NCBI GenBank assembly: GCA_030581615.1
Contig: JAKTTT010000009.1
Location: forward strand, 186,001-250,000
Direction of reading: 5' to 3'
From: Alloascoidea africana
Taxonomy: Eukaryota; Ascomycota; Alloascoideomycetes; Alloascoideales; Alloascoideaceae
DNA: 64,000 nucleotides
In this document: piece by piece, positions 10,201-20,367 of the stretch
How the letters are laid out: each line of letters starts with the position of its first letter
Numbering within the stretch: position 1 is the stretch's first letter
The notes under the pieces: model-generated
Seen by the model: the letters and a program-made list of their open reading frames with translations, nothing else
The model's database searches: none
What the model was told of the DNA's origin: nothing
Position numbers and translations under genes: made by a program

Positions 10201-11721
10201 CATCTGGACGTCGCAGTAGATAAAGATCGCCTGGAGGGTTTTGATGATCTCGATCGAAATATAGAGCGAAATAGGCACAAGACTTTGATAGAGAATAAGG
10301 CCGACGAAAAAGCCCAAGACCCCATCTTTGACTGGTGTCCCACCGTAGCTTCCAAACTCGTACCACTTGCGCGATGTCTTGTCCTTAGCATAGTATACTC
10401 CATTCACGATTCCAGCTATGAGACAAAGGGCAAACAGAAGAGCAAAGTTGACCATGACGGAAAAGTTGAGCTCTCTTGTTATCCGGCTCCGTTTCGTTGG
10501 TGTTATGCCCGCATTCAGCATTATTTTGGTTTCATTGCCAGTGAAAAGTACCACGCCAATCACCCATGTTGTGTTTCGTAATGTGGACCCCCTGGGAAGT
10601 AGATTTTTTATTGTCAGCGGCTCAGAGCAGTCTTCCTCATCCTCTTCAGAAGTAGGGTTCCATTTTAAGACGCCGCTGTAGTTGTAAAGATTTGCATGGG
10701 GACACTCGCTCTCAATCCGAAACTGCCTTTTGACCATGTCACGGCTCGACCGTATTCCCTCACCATATCTCACGGCTTGCCGAGCCTTGAGATTCGTCTC
10801 GCCATCGAGATTCTTTGTTTCGATGAAGCACGCGCCCTCCTCCGTCGTGTCAGACGTCGCCAAGATGATAACGTCAGCGGGAACCTCGTCTCTGTTCTGT
10901 ATCCGTATCACGTCCCCAACACGAATGTTCTTCCAAAAGTCTCGTTGGAACCTCGTAGTCTGTCCAGATCCTTGGGTATCATCATTTTCTAGGTTATCGA
11001 GTTGAATTTTATTTGTTCTCTCCAGTTCGAAACTCTTGATCGATGGCTCCCAGCCCGAAGCATTGGTAGCACCAAGACCGCCCGATCCTGATTGTCCCTT
11101 CTTACTCTCGCTAATATTCCTATTCCTATGTCCTCGTCTTTCTTGGCTCTTGTGGATAGCCCTCAGGGTCGCCCTTTTGCAGCGCCGATATACGAATAGC
11201 CAGACTCGTGTACATCGCTTCTTAAACCGTCGCCAAACTCCCACGTCAAGGTCTCCTGCTCCAACATTAGCATTTAGAAACTGGGCTCCTCTCAGAATGT
11301 GTGTTCGGGTATTGTTCAATTCCAGATCCAGCAGGGTCCTCCTATAATCTTCAAAAGCGTCCTTTATGCCTGTGATGCACACAATAACAATTAACGGCAC
11401 CGCGGCAAGCCCCGGAGAGTCGACGCCAAAAACAGGAAAAGCCCCGAGGATTACCAGCGCAAGAAAGTAAACGTTAGCAACGTTCTGGAATTGGAACAGA
11501 ATGTTCTTTGGAACAAACGAGAGGGGGGTGTACTTTGTCGTTCGAATCTTGTTTCGTGGATACTTGGCTTTGGGAAGACCAGTCTTGGGGTTCACCAACC
11601 GCTGTGGAAGCTCCTGATTCACGAAGATATACCGAACCCCTTCTTGGTCATCCTCGTCCTGTCCACTGTTCTCTGACCTTTTCCTTTCTGCTTCGCCAAG
11701 TGTGTGGGCGTGTAGTCCCAT
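7267..11721 (-). CDS. DNF1: P4-type ATPase, phospholipid flippase (Dnf1/Dnf2 type)
   Basis: A 1484-residue membrane pump moving phospholipids (in yeast Dnf1/2 mainly phosphatidylcholine and phosphatidylethanolamine) from the outer to the inner leaflet, at the plasma membrane and in endosomes with a Cdc50-family subunit. The motifs are in order: RTTKYTPLSFVPKN before the first helix, GLAAVPLIVIVCITGIKDAFEDYRR, the actuator motif DGETNLKAR, the phosphorylated Asp in DKTGTLTQN (D536), nucleotide-binding KGADSTIYERL and LTGDKVETAINIG, the hinge GDGSNDVAMIQ, then six more helices. The C-terminal tail carries an alternating Thr-Asp then Thr-Glu repeat (7723-7773) and Ser/Arg-rich segments that could be kinase targets. 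There is no intron. It lies 180 bp downstream of CHD1 on the same strand, as in S. cerevisiae apart from the absent PAB1. Confidence 0.93.
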   Translation of the reverse strand: MGLHAHTLGEAERKRSENSGQDEDDQEGVRYIFVNQELPQRLVNPKTGLPKAKYPRNKIRTTKYTPLSFVPKNILFQFQNVANVYFLALVILGAFPVFGVDSPGLAAVPLIVIVCITGIKDAFEDYRRTLLDLELNNTRTHILRGAQFLNANVGAGDLDVGVWRRFKKRCTRVWLFVYRRCKRATLRAIHKSQERRGHRNRNISESKKGQSGSGGLGATNASGWEPSIKSFELERTNKIQLDNLENDDTQGSGQTTRFQRDFWKNIRVGDVIRIQNRDEVPADVIILATSDTTEEGACFIETKNLDGETNLKARQAVRYGEGIRSSRDMVKRQFRIESECPHANLYNYSGVLKWNPTSEEDEEDCSEPLTIKNLLPRGSTLRNTTWVIGVVLFTGNETKIMLNAGITPTKRSRITRELNFSVMVNFALLFALCLIAGIVNGVYYAKDKTSRKWYEFGSYGGTPVKDGVLGFFVGLILYQSLVPISLYISIEIIKTLQAIFIYCDVQMYSATLDYPCTPKSWNISDDLGQIEYVFSDKTGTLTQNQMEFKKCSVNGKAYGLAYTEAMAGVERRAGINVVESSLRAKEEIARDKELMKSLLQEIKQDVDYDDEDDEIVTFVSSQFVFDLMAESEASKAQALANKKFMLALALCHSVLVEPSKDGKRPQLKAQSPDEAALVSTASQCGFEFLARSKRGISLKVLNKEYEFEILNVLEFDSTRKRMSVIVRFPKHSPFVADKNSGEDEIYLICKGADSTIYERLDTDPAVNERELLEKTALDLERFATEGLRTLCVAQRRVPLEEYTEWDRKHKQAAAALVDRDTELAQCAEEIEQKMVLLGTTAIEDKLQEGVPDSVALLGDAGIKLWVLTGDKVETAINIGFGCNLLDSSMELLVIRIQNHGQAHLEESEAEALVSKYLEEHFGMEGNAQEMDQARNDHSPPRGSYAVVVDGDSLKAILLGSESSRNKFVLLCKQCKSVLCCRVSPAQKAAVVQLVKESLDVMTLAIGDGSNDVAMIQAADVGVGIAGEEGRQAVMSSDFAIAQFRFLTRLVVVHGRWSYKRLAEMIPCFFYKNVIYTFALFWYGLYNDFDGSYLFEYTYLMFYNLAFTSLPVIFLGVLDQDVSAKVSLLVPQLYRAGILRQEWNQIKFWAYMFDGFYQSVICFFGPFLYYEQAQFLEPSGLPIDHRYEIGILVTAIAIIAANIYVLMHQYRWDWLSLLIIAISILIFYGWTGIWTVGTRAAEFYRAASNTFGTPGFWACSFVGILACLLPRFVLDAIKKIYLPRDIDIVREQVRMGLFDQYPEDYDPTDIKKGVSREIPETDTDTDTETETETGIESESDMNLPRHSRAISTRSRTSIGSRTMKSLASPRSPDMAQYSDSEHHSRRTSQQVLEDLSLSRLPASRFNYRSSLDYPRSRLAHQEQQRTRFSMDNAMLRPAFSEGGRRNLRVSFESVHSGRSRGPRSSMELPGLTNADSLMSRIASNS
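7723..7773 (-). repeat. Hexanucleotide repeat in DNF1 coding a TD/TE tract
   Basis: Imperfect hexamer repeats (TCTGTT and TCTGTA types on the + strand) encode an alternating Thr-Asp and Thr-Glu run in the cytosolic tail of the flippase. Such tracts vary in length by replication slippage. Confidence 0.7.
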
Positions 11722-11901
11722 CCTTGCTCTATTGTTCTGGGGCTGCCAATATGAGGAATGGTAGAAAAGAAAGCGTGCCGGCTACTGCGGGAGAGTAAGA
11801 GTAGGGTCCAAGATTTACTTCACTGACAATTTTAAATAAAAGTTACATCTTTACATAATTATTAAAAGGACTCTAAAACTGTAGACTCGTTATCATGATA
11901 A

Positions 11902-14900
11902 TCATTTTTTCCCGCTCTCATTTTCCTTCTCCTTTTCTCTCAGTTTATAGTACATGGACCGGATCTTGACAGAAGGAACCTTTCTTGGCCAGAAAAACAC
12001 CGCAAAAGCCCACAAATGCTTCTCCAACTTTGCCTTGTCCATCCCCAAACTCTCGGGGTTTTGCTCTCGGATGATCCTCCGGATCTGGTCTCCAACAGTA
12101 AGGAGCTCTTTTTTCAGTATCGCGACCCATTCCTTTTTGTCCAGCCCATTCTCCCCCTTTTTTAACCTCCTCAAGCTGTGCCGCACAGGATGGAGGCTGT
12201 TCTTGCAATAAGCTTCGTCCATGCTACTGTAGTCGCTGTATTCCTCATTTCGCCTATCAGGTTCAGAGGGTTTCCGTATTGCTTCCTTGATTCTCATCTG
12301 CGTGCTGGTGGGTGTTGAACTCGAACCTCGGCCGCGATGGCCGTGATGATTGTTATTGGCATGGCTGAAACTTGAAGAAACAGATGGCGAGCGATACTTC
12401 TTCCTAGCGACTCCCTTTTGCGGAGGAGATCTTGATCCGCTATTCATTTTCCTGACAACCCTCGTTCGCTCAGGTTTGCCGCCATTTGCAAAGGTGCCGT
12501 TTCCCATATCCCTCAGAACGCTGAACAAAAAGTCAACCCGGCGTCCAAGATGTACGGCTCCTGGCATTTTGGGCTTTTGGTCCTTCTCTCGCGTATTCTT
12601 TCTATCCACTCGATGTTCTTCCAAATAAAACTTGTCTCCGAATCCCAAAAATGGATCGTCCCGGATTAGAACCCAAGCACCGTAACCATACTTTCTTATT
12701 CCAATCAATAGTTTGGCGTCGTCAGTCTCGTCCCACTCGCAGCTCCAACCATGTACAGACTTGATATAAGTGTCAAATCGGAAGTCCATCAGTCTCTCCA
12801 TAGGGATTTGTAGTCGTAATAGCCTCATATCCTGAGGCCGCTGTAAAATGAGCTCTGCATTTAGAGACTTGACTCCACCATAGCTGAAAAGAATCGCCTT
12901 TCGCTCTTTTCTCTTTGCGGCAATAGCGGCAGATGCTTCAATGTTAGTGGGATCAGCACCAGCATTCTTCTCTTTTTCTTCTGCAATCAAATCATTCAAT
13001 GCGCGCTCCCGCCGTTGCTTCTCTTGCTCAACCAGCGCTTTGCTCTTTTCGATTAGCTCATTGAAGCAATGTTTCAACGCTTTTGGCGCTCGGTTTGAAA
13101 GTGTTCCATCACTCATCAATTCATCCCATAACGCCGATACATCGCCATATCGTAGAATTGCACGGTAAAGTCCCCGAATCTCCCGTTCTGTAAGCTTATT
13201 CGGGTCCAAAGGCGGCGACTGTTGCTTCGTTTTCTTTTTGGTTTTAGCCTTACCTTTCCGTCGTTTGCTTCCACTTTCATCCTCGGTTTCATCTTCGTCT
13301 TCCTCATCTTCGTCATCGTCATTGATACTCTCCATGCCCATGCCCTTTCGTCTGGCGCCTTCACGTCTGCTATACAAGCTTATCTGTTCCTGCAGGAATT
13401 TTTCTTCCTCTCTTTTTTGCTCCTCCTCCTTGATCTTTGATAACTCTTCAGCAGGTATAATATCGTCCCAATCTACATCCGCTTTGTAGTCAGTAACCTC
13501 AAACTGCTTCAAAAACTCTTCGCCACCCAAATTGGACTCTCCAAGATCGGGTGTCGTGATGTGATCTTCAGCGTGATTCAAAACGTCATCCAGATTCATG
13601 TCCTCCAGTTTCTTCTGGTTTCCATCGTTTGTGAACATGTTCTTTGCACCAAACTTTAAAATATGCGATAGCTCATTTGCACTAGGCTCACTCTTTTGAG
13701 AAGAGTGCAAAAGTCCTCCGCTCTTATCTGTAATTCCAAGTGAGATGATAGCATACTCCAGAATCATCTTTTTTCGGGCCCGTTCCAACACTTCTTCCTC
13801 AATTGTGTCCTTGGAGACAAACCGATAAACCATTACATGGGACTTTTGACCTATTCGATGAGCTCGAGCCATCGCCTGCAAGTCCGCTTGTGGATTCCAA
13901 TCAGAGTCAAAAATGATAACTGTGTCTGCAGTCATCAAATTTATGCCTAAACCGCCGGCTCTTGTGCTCAGCAAAAATACAAAATCCGGACTCTGTGGAG
14001 CATTGAAGTGATCGATTGAAATCCTTCGTGTTGCAGCTGGAACAGTGCCATCAAGTCTTTGAAATGCATACCCCTTGATAGCCAGATAATCCCCAAGTAT
14101 GTCCAGCATTTTTACCATCTGACTGAATATCAAAACGCGATGCCCATCGGTTTTCAATCGCGTGAGTAGCTTATCCAAGAGAACCATCTTGCCGCTGTTC
14201 ATGACCATGCCCTTGAAAATGTTTTGTCTACTATGATCATCATTATTTGCTTCCAAAAATCGCTCCTCGGCATTGGGAAACAAATACGCATGGTTACTAG
14301 CCTTCTTCAACTCAACCATGACGTTCAACAAGCTTATCTGGGAGGTGCCCGTAGATCCTGCATTGAGCGCAGAGTAGTTTTTTGAAATTATGTTTTTATA
14401 GTACTCTGCTTGCATATCAGAAAGTTCAACCCGCAGTATACGTTCTGTTTTCGAAGGCAATGACTTTTCAACGTCTTTTTTCAATCTCCGCAAAATAAAT
14501 GGTTGCAGGCGTTTGTGGACACCACGAATATATTCTTCTTGTTCCTCATTTGGAGTTTCAAAATCAATCTCTTGGTCAATGGAAAACTTTCCAGGCATGA
14601 GGAAGTTCACAAGAGCGTCCAGTTCTTTGATGTTATTCTGTAATGGCGTTCCTGTTATCAGCAGCCTATTGGCAACTTTAAACTCTTGCAGAGACTCATA
14701 AAGAGAGGACTCTGCATTTTTCAATCTGTGTGCTTCATCAACAGCCAAGAATTGCCATCTAACTTGGCCCAACTCGCTCTTATCCTTCAAAATGTACTCG
14801 TATGTGGTAATCAAAATGTTGAACTTGGGCTTCTTGTTCTTCTCTGTGATATAAAACTCATGTTGGCGGATCATTCTCCGTGACTTTGCATTCCCCAAAT

Positions 14901-16753
14901 ACATGATATAGTTGAGGTCTGGAGCCCACAGGTCAAAGGTTTCTTGCCAAGCGGGAACCGTAGACAAGGGGACAACAACAAGGAATGGACCATGTTGCTT
15001 TCGGGCATATATTAGCCACGATAAAAATGCAACGGTCTGGACGGTTTTGCCCAGCCCCATCTCATCCGCCAAAATTCCATTCTCATTTCTTGACCATAAG
15101 AAAGCCATCCAGTTTACACCAGTGAGTTGGAAATCCCGCAACTCTCCTCCTTTCACGAATGATGGCTGTTCACTGAGCTTTTCAAATTTGGGTCGGTGTG
15201 TGCCATAAATCGTGCTCAAAGAGGGTGATATCTTGGAGTTGATTCTCTTTTGGAACTGGTCAACTTGGACGGGATCAATACGCGCAATTTCGTTCGCATC
15301 CTCCCAAGTGCATTCATCGTAGTACAGCCTTTTCCATTTTATGAGGTACTGAAGCTTTGTCTTGGAAAACTCCGTAGCAGGAAGTCGCTTTGAAGTAACT
15401 ATTCTTTCGACAGTTTTAAACTCTTCAAAGGTCTCCCTTCTTCTCTCGGCTTCTATGTCCATCGCTTCAATGTCCTCTCTCGTGGTAGTAGGGTCATTAC
15501 GAATTTCGTTATCCAAAAGTACGTATTGCTTGATGTAGTTTTCCAGCCTTTTGGCTCCCTTCATGCATGATAAAGTGCTATATGATTCCCAAGTATTGTG
15601 AAGGTGAGATAGCCCTCTCCATTTGATCTACAGAAGGTGTTAGCTGAGTCAGGTTTAAAGACTTTTAAAAAAGCTTACCAAAAAGTCATAGTCTATCCTC
15701 GCATCTCCTGTGACCTCAACGTCTTCCTTCGGCCGATGATCTAGAACAGCATCGATTCCAGCTAAAGATTTGTTATTAGTCGCCATTCATCAAAAATGAC
15801 CAAGACAAAAAAGTTGTGACTTACAATCAGTCTCCTCGAGTTCGGAATTTTGTTTCGTACCATTAACGCTGTTGTTATTCTTCTTTTCCTCGATATAGAA
15901 CATTTCCTCATCGCTTTCCATGAGATCGGCATCATCATCCAGGTCATCTAGGTTGTAATTTACAACCTTGCTATTTCTGGTGGAAAATCTTATGAATGGC
16001 TTTTCGTCGAAGTCATTAACAGCATCATTTCCAAAGTTTTGTTTCTTGGATTTTTTCTTGGAAAACTTTCTCTTTTTGCGTGAGGAAAAGGAAGATGAAA
16101 AAGATGATCCGGCATTGTTTACATTAGGTCTTGACTTTTTGGACATAGGGTCATACTCGTCCTCGTCCTTTTCTTCGTCGCTGTTTTCATCGTTCTCATC
16201 ATAATCATTATCAGAGAATCCATTAGAAGCAGGATCAACAGAACCGCTCTTGCGCTTCTTACTGCTTTTCTTTCTTTTCCACGATGAGTAGTCAGAGTCG
16301 TCTTCATCGGAACTCATAACATAGCGGCTTCGCCTTTGACGAGGGGGATCGTCCTCGATTTGAAAGCGCTCCGGGGCATGATGAGCTCGAGTGCTGCGAC
16401 GTAGACCATACAGCTCTGGGTCATCGTAGTAGCTTGGACTGTGAACTTTTGAAGGAGGAACTGATGTGATGGTAGTTGTTGAGGATTGCTGGTATGATAT
16501 TGTTTCAGAAGGTGATTCACTGGAATGATCACCGCTATAGCTATTAGAGAGCTCCTTTACATAGGACAGAAGAGAATAGAAGTTAGTATTGTGGGTAGTG
16601 ACGAAAGCTTCATGAAGTGTACATGGAGCCAGACTACCAGGTGAGAAAGGCGAGAAAAAAGGGGGGCTGGATTCGTCCACTCGAGTCTCACACGCTCATA
16701 GAATGTGTAAAGAAAGTAGAACAAACAAAAAAATGAATATTTACCATGGACAT
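11902..16753 (-). CDS. CHD1: Chromodomain-helicase-DNA-binding remodeler Chd1, spliced
   Basis: ATP-dependent nucleosome-spacing enzyme of the nucleus. Supported exons are 16554(?)-15825, 15761-15679 and 15627-11902. Introns 15762-15824 (GTAAGT...AG) and 15628-15678 (GTAAGC, GCTAAC branch, TAG) rejoin the chromodomain as [17 protein letters not shown]. Domains in order: [12 protein letters not shown]-terminal motif, acidic/basic tract, tandem chromodomains, SNF2 ATPase ([15 protein letters not shown]), helicase C ([10 protein letters not shown]), SANT/SLIDE DNA-binding region, and the CHCT domain near the end. The 5' end is unsettled. The long first frame has no ATG upstream of the motif, so a leading exon is needed. 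A candidate is ATGTCCATG at 16745-16753 followed by GTAAAT, with TACTAAC near 16582 as branch site. That gives about 1515 residues (1468 in S. cerevisiae). Confidence 0.9.
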
Positions 16754-17537
16754 TGTGATAAAGCTCGAATGAAGGTGGTTTTTTCGGTTTGTCAACTTCA
16801 CCTTGATGGACAGACTGGTTCAGGTTTTGTTCCGCGTGGGTTCTTCCTCCAAGCAGAATGGGATTAGTATGTTTTATTTCAACGTAGAAAAAAGATTCCA
16901 CTAAAAAGCAGATAATGTCCGCTGAAACAGTTATTCGAAGTCTTCGTTTATGTAATGAGCAAGGCCTAGGCAAAAACAGTAGTGCAGAGTATAGAGAGGG
17001 AGACAGTAAGGTATAGAGTTTCAGGACGAGAATCAAACCCCGACAAGAGCTCTTTCCGTAGAACTACAAAAACAAACAATAAATATAGAAAGAAAGTAAA
17101 TAGATGCTTTGAGATAAAACTGAGACTTGAGCTCCAAGTGGAAAATAACGTGTTGCGCGAACAACTCTGACCCGATTCCTTTGCGCTGGCTGGGGGAAGA
17201 GTGAGGAAGAAGAGCAGCAAAAAAAAAAAAACAAGGACAACAAAACTTTAGCAGGACAAAGAAGGCAGAATGACCTGCTCAGCCCTTCCATTTCTAAGAT
17301 TATGAATCTCTTTTCTACGCAAACAACTACAAAGAACAGCTGAGAAAAATAAGGAATTTAAAAGTAAGAAAAACTAGTATACTCAGGAAAAAAGAACGAA
17401 GGAGGTCATGTCCTTTCTTTGGTCTTTGTTCTGAGGGTTGGCATATATAAAATCAGTTCGGTGCTTGATTCTCCAAACAATGTGATTGCAAATTCGGCTT
17501 TAAAGCCCATCAGGTCCAGAGAAAGCATAGAGGACTA

Positions 17538-17891
17538 CTAATCAGCTTTCGGTGCAAAAATCCTCTGGTAAAAATGAAACAATGTCCCGGTATATGTCGA
17601 TCGTTCTCTCATGAATGGGGTTTTAAAGAGCGTACTGGTATCAAACTGGAAGTTTAGTTCATAAAAGAACAGATTAGGCGAGTTGAACAAGAATGAATGC
17701 GTCTTCGTTTGGTTCTCATTATATCCAGGTTCCGGATGTTGGAGCTTCGTAGACCACAAAAAAATGTCAGAAATCGGGTTTATCTGTATGGTATAGTTGA
17801 GATTCAAACAGCGGTAACGGATATTAACAATTTGAACTTGTATTAACAACATCAAAGGGTGGTAATCATTGGCAACTGTACTTCTAGCCAT
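17538..17891 (-). CDS. Hypothetical small protein, doubtful
   Basis: A 117-residue ATG-initiated frame. Its sequence looks more protein-like than the other shadows nearby: mixed beta-type hydrophobic segments, a charged C-terminal part ending FHFYQRIFAPKAD, and no low complexity. I do not recognise a family. A Reb1-like CCGGGTAA and a CACGTG lie about 430-460 bp upstream with no other gene to serve except distant CHD1, so this could be the last exon of a spliced gene with 5' exons between 17900 and 18300. I could not assemble such exons. Confidence 0.3.
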   Translation of the reverse strand: MARSTVANDYHPLMLLIQVQIVNIRYRCLNLNYTIQINPISDIFLWSTKLQHPEPGYNENQTKTHSFLFNSPNLFFYELNFQFDTSTLFKTPFMRERSTYTGTLFHFYQRIFAPKAD

Positions 17892-18311
17892 TCAAAGCAC
17901 ATTTGTTTACTTCAAAGAGGTTGCACGTTCGAACTTCTTTTACAAAATCGAACCTTTAAAAAGCATAATCCCACAATCAAATGCAGCCAAAATCGCCATC
18001 ATCAGAGCCTCATAGCCAGATTAATCCAAAACAACAATCGAGATGCCAGAAACTCCTTAGTGGCAAATAATCAGTTGAGAAACTCTATTGCCAAAGAAAT
18101 CGTCTCAGCTAAGCAGAATTTTCGAAGATATCCGTGGTATCTGGGCCATTTCAGTCGTGAGAAAAACAATACTCGGTCAGCAGTTCCCCCTACTACTGGG
18201 AGGAATGATGACAGAGGAAAGGAAAAAAGTGGGGGGTCGCTCCCTTTTATACGGGCGGAAAAAACAGAGTGGATAGAAAACGCCGCTCAGCCAATCAAAA
18301 AAAAGGATGTG

Positions 18312-18317
18312 CACGTG
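18312..18317. promoter_or_regulatory. CACGTG E-box
   Basis: GCACGTGATAA context, Cbf1-like, 28 bp from the CCGGGTAA motif at 18345. The pair looks like a promoter, probably for the - strand. Confidence 0.4.
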
Positions 18318-18344
18318 ATAATAAAAGTGTGACTGCTTTATGGT

Positions 18345-18352
18345 CCGGGTAA
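18345..18352 (+). promoter_or_regulatory. Reb1-like CCGGGTAA motif
   Basis: TCCGGGTAACA next to a CACGTG. No firm gene starts within 400 bp, which argues for an unannotated transcript on the - strand. Confidence 0.45.
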
Positions 18353-19254
18353 CACATGCTTGCATCAATGAGTCCTTTGCCAAATATCAAAGTTAAATCT
18401 GAATCAGAGAATGGCACCAAATTACTCTGTGAGGATATTCTTGCTACCTGTTTCCGATGAGAGCATCTGCCATAGTAATTACGTGGTCGGTCCGGAATAG
18501 TTGGTGTTGATTTTGGTCAAGATAAGTGTGCTTCTGCACTATCTTATACATCAAAGTTCTTAAATCTATATTGCTGTCCCCTGTTTTTGAAAACGGTTCA
18601 GCTTCTTGTATCATTAGCGTAGCTGTAATAATTGAATATATATTATAGATTATTACATTAATTTACAGTTTTTCATTTCTTGTTAGTTTACCAATCTGTC
18701 CTAGTGACTCATTGCACTTTTGAATCTGAACAGACCACCTTAATCTGTTTTTCAAGCCCAAATACACCAAGGGTGGCGATTTGTCAACCTAGAGATTTCT
18801 GAATTGTTTCTTTATAGATAGTAATGAATGAAACATGTCTGGTAAAAACCAAAAAATTGTCGGAACCCGATCTTTTCCCCAGAAACTGTACATTGAAAAT
18901 TATCCTTTACAAGTGAACCGTCTGATTATTGCTTGGTACCTGAAAAAACCGAACCAACTTAGTTTTTTTACCTCTTCTGTATTTAGGTAAACAAGGCAAC
19001 TTGATACTCAATGTATAGCTATAACTTCAAATTATTTCAAGGTTCATAAAATAGGAAAAACAATCATTACCTGCGATTAAAACTAAATTCATTCACATAT
19101 TCTAGGAGGAAATATTACAAGAAGGAACGCAAATGAACATAAATCAGCAGCGTGTCTACTAAAAGCATGAAGTGTGTCTTGGGTGTCCGTTAAAAATCTT
19201 CATCGAGTCATTTTTGGATGTCGTTTTCAAAAGTTAACTTCTAAATAAACTTCA

Positions 19255-20367
19255 TTATTGGACAGAATAATGATTCTGAAAGTTTGAATAAACCCCAATT
19301 CCCAGATAGTTATTAGCTGTTGCTGAAGAGTTGTTCAAATCGCTGCTGTACCTCGATTTCTGGTCTCCAATTGAGTCCAAGCCTGTACCCGCTTGTTGTA
19401 TGTTGGGCAAGGAGGCGCATGGGAGAAATGTGTTTGCCATTGAGGAAAAAGTAGAACCTCCTGTGTAATACCCATTTGATTGTGAATTTAGATTCTCGGT
19501 TACATTGTTTAAGGATGTGCCGGGATGTTGTGTCATAAATGAACGTGTAGAAGCCACTGTTTGTAATGCTTCTTGACTAAGCTGTTGTGTCGGAGACGGA
19601 GTCTGTGAATTGTTCTGTGTTATCGTTGGAGACTGTTGTTGAAAATAGCTTTGGTTGTGAGATGAATAAACCCCATTAACAGGAGCTGAATAGTAATAAG
19701 GATAAGAATTCATATCGCCTTCACCTATTCCGGTAGTTGGGTGTAGATAACTCACTTTTGTTGGAAAAGATGAAGAATAGCTACCAGATTGGTGAGTTTG
19801 ATCTTGTTGAACGCGACTGGCGCCATCGCTCGAGAAGCTCGTCAGTGTAGAATTTCCATAACCTTGGAGGGAAGTAGAATTTGCTGGTGCTCTTGATGAT
19901 AAGTTGGTACTGTGTCCTATACTAGCTCTAGATCCCAAACTTTGACTTGTTGAGCTTTGCAAACTTGTGTTTGATGTTAGATTCAGAACAAGAGCAGAGC
20001 TAGTTTGCGATTGTTGAAGCATCTTTTCCCGTTTCTTTTTCTCTTTCCAATCTTTTCTAACTTCTTTAAACTCTTCCGGCCTTCTTCTTGCCCCATGGTT
20101 CTGTGTTAGAACATGTGCATTTAAATGGTTTAATGTCCCATAAGCCTTTGAACATCCTTTATAACCACAGGAATAAATTCTCTCAATCTCGTTGTACTTC
20201 CGTCGTGGCCGCTTTTTCGGTCTAGTATTTAAAATATGATTTTCTTTTCTCTCTAAAGACTTTGAAAAATTGTTCGTTATACTTCGTGCCAGTTGTGACT
20301 TTTGTTGAATGTGGAATCTGGATTGGTTTGGTTGGGTCACCCCACGTTTTGAAAATGAACTGGACAT
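19255..20367 (-). CDS. CON7: C2H2 zinc-finger transcription factor, Con7 type
   Basis: A 370-residue nuclear regulator. The conserved core is a basic lead-in (KKRPRRKYNEIERIYSCGYK), one C2H2 finger (C67-x4-C72-x12-H85-x5-H91, with KAYGTLNHLNAHV), then RRRPEEFKEVRKDWKEKKKRE. That arrangement is diagnostic of Con7, a regulator of morphogenesis and conidiation in Magnaporthe and other filamentous fungi. The rest is low-complexity Ser/Gln/Asn/Thr-rich sequence, as usual for the family. The ATG at 20367 is the first in frame, and no intron is needed. It has 3.6 kb of gene-poor DNA upstream, which may be a long regulatory region. A role in dimorphic or hyphal growth is inferred from the family. Confidence 0.88.
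   Translation of the reverse strand: MSSSFSKRGVTQPNQSRFHIQQKSQLARSITNNFSKSLERKENHILNTRPKKRPRRKYNEIERIYSCGYKGCSKAYGTLNHLNAHVLTQNHGARRRPEEFKEVRKDWKEKKKREKMLQQSQTSSALVLNLTSNTSLQSSTSQSLGSRASIGHSTNLSSRAPANSTSLQGYGNSTLTSFSSDGASRVQQDQTHQSGSYSSSFPTKVSYLHPTTGIGEGDMNSYPYYYSAPVNGVYSSHNQSYFQQQSPTITQNNSQTPSPTQQLSQEALQTVASTRSFMTQHPGTSLNNVTENLNSQSNGYYTGGSTFSSMANTFLPCASLPNIQQAGTGLDSIGDQKSRYSSDLNNSSATANNYLGIGVYSNFQNHYSVQ

Larger units (their letters stand above)
16754..19254. other. Gene-poor region between CHD1 and CON7
   Basis: About 2.5 kb of AT-rich DNA. It contains one doubtful - strand ORF (17538-17891) and a promoter-like cluster: CACGTG at 18312 and CCGGGTAA at 18345. The stretch 18400-19254 holds nothing recognisable. 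The promoter of CHD1 must also lie here. Confidence 0.5.

Noticed and set aside
17025-17100. tRNA-like sequence with a possible B-box (GGGTTTGATTC on the - strand)
   Set aside because: The stem complementary to the T loop and the acceptor pairing are absent.
17918-17960. GTTCGAAC resembling a tRNA T loop
   Set aside because: No flanking stem and no A-box at the right distance.
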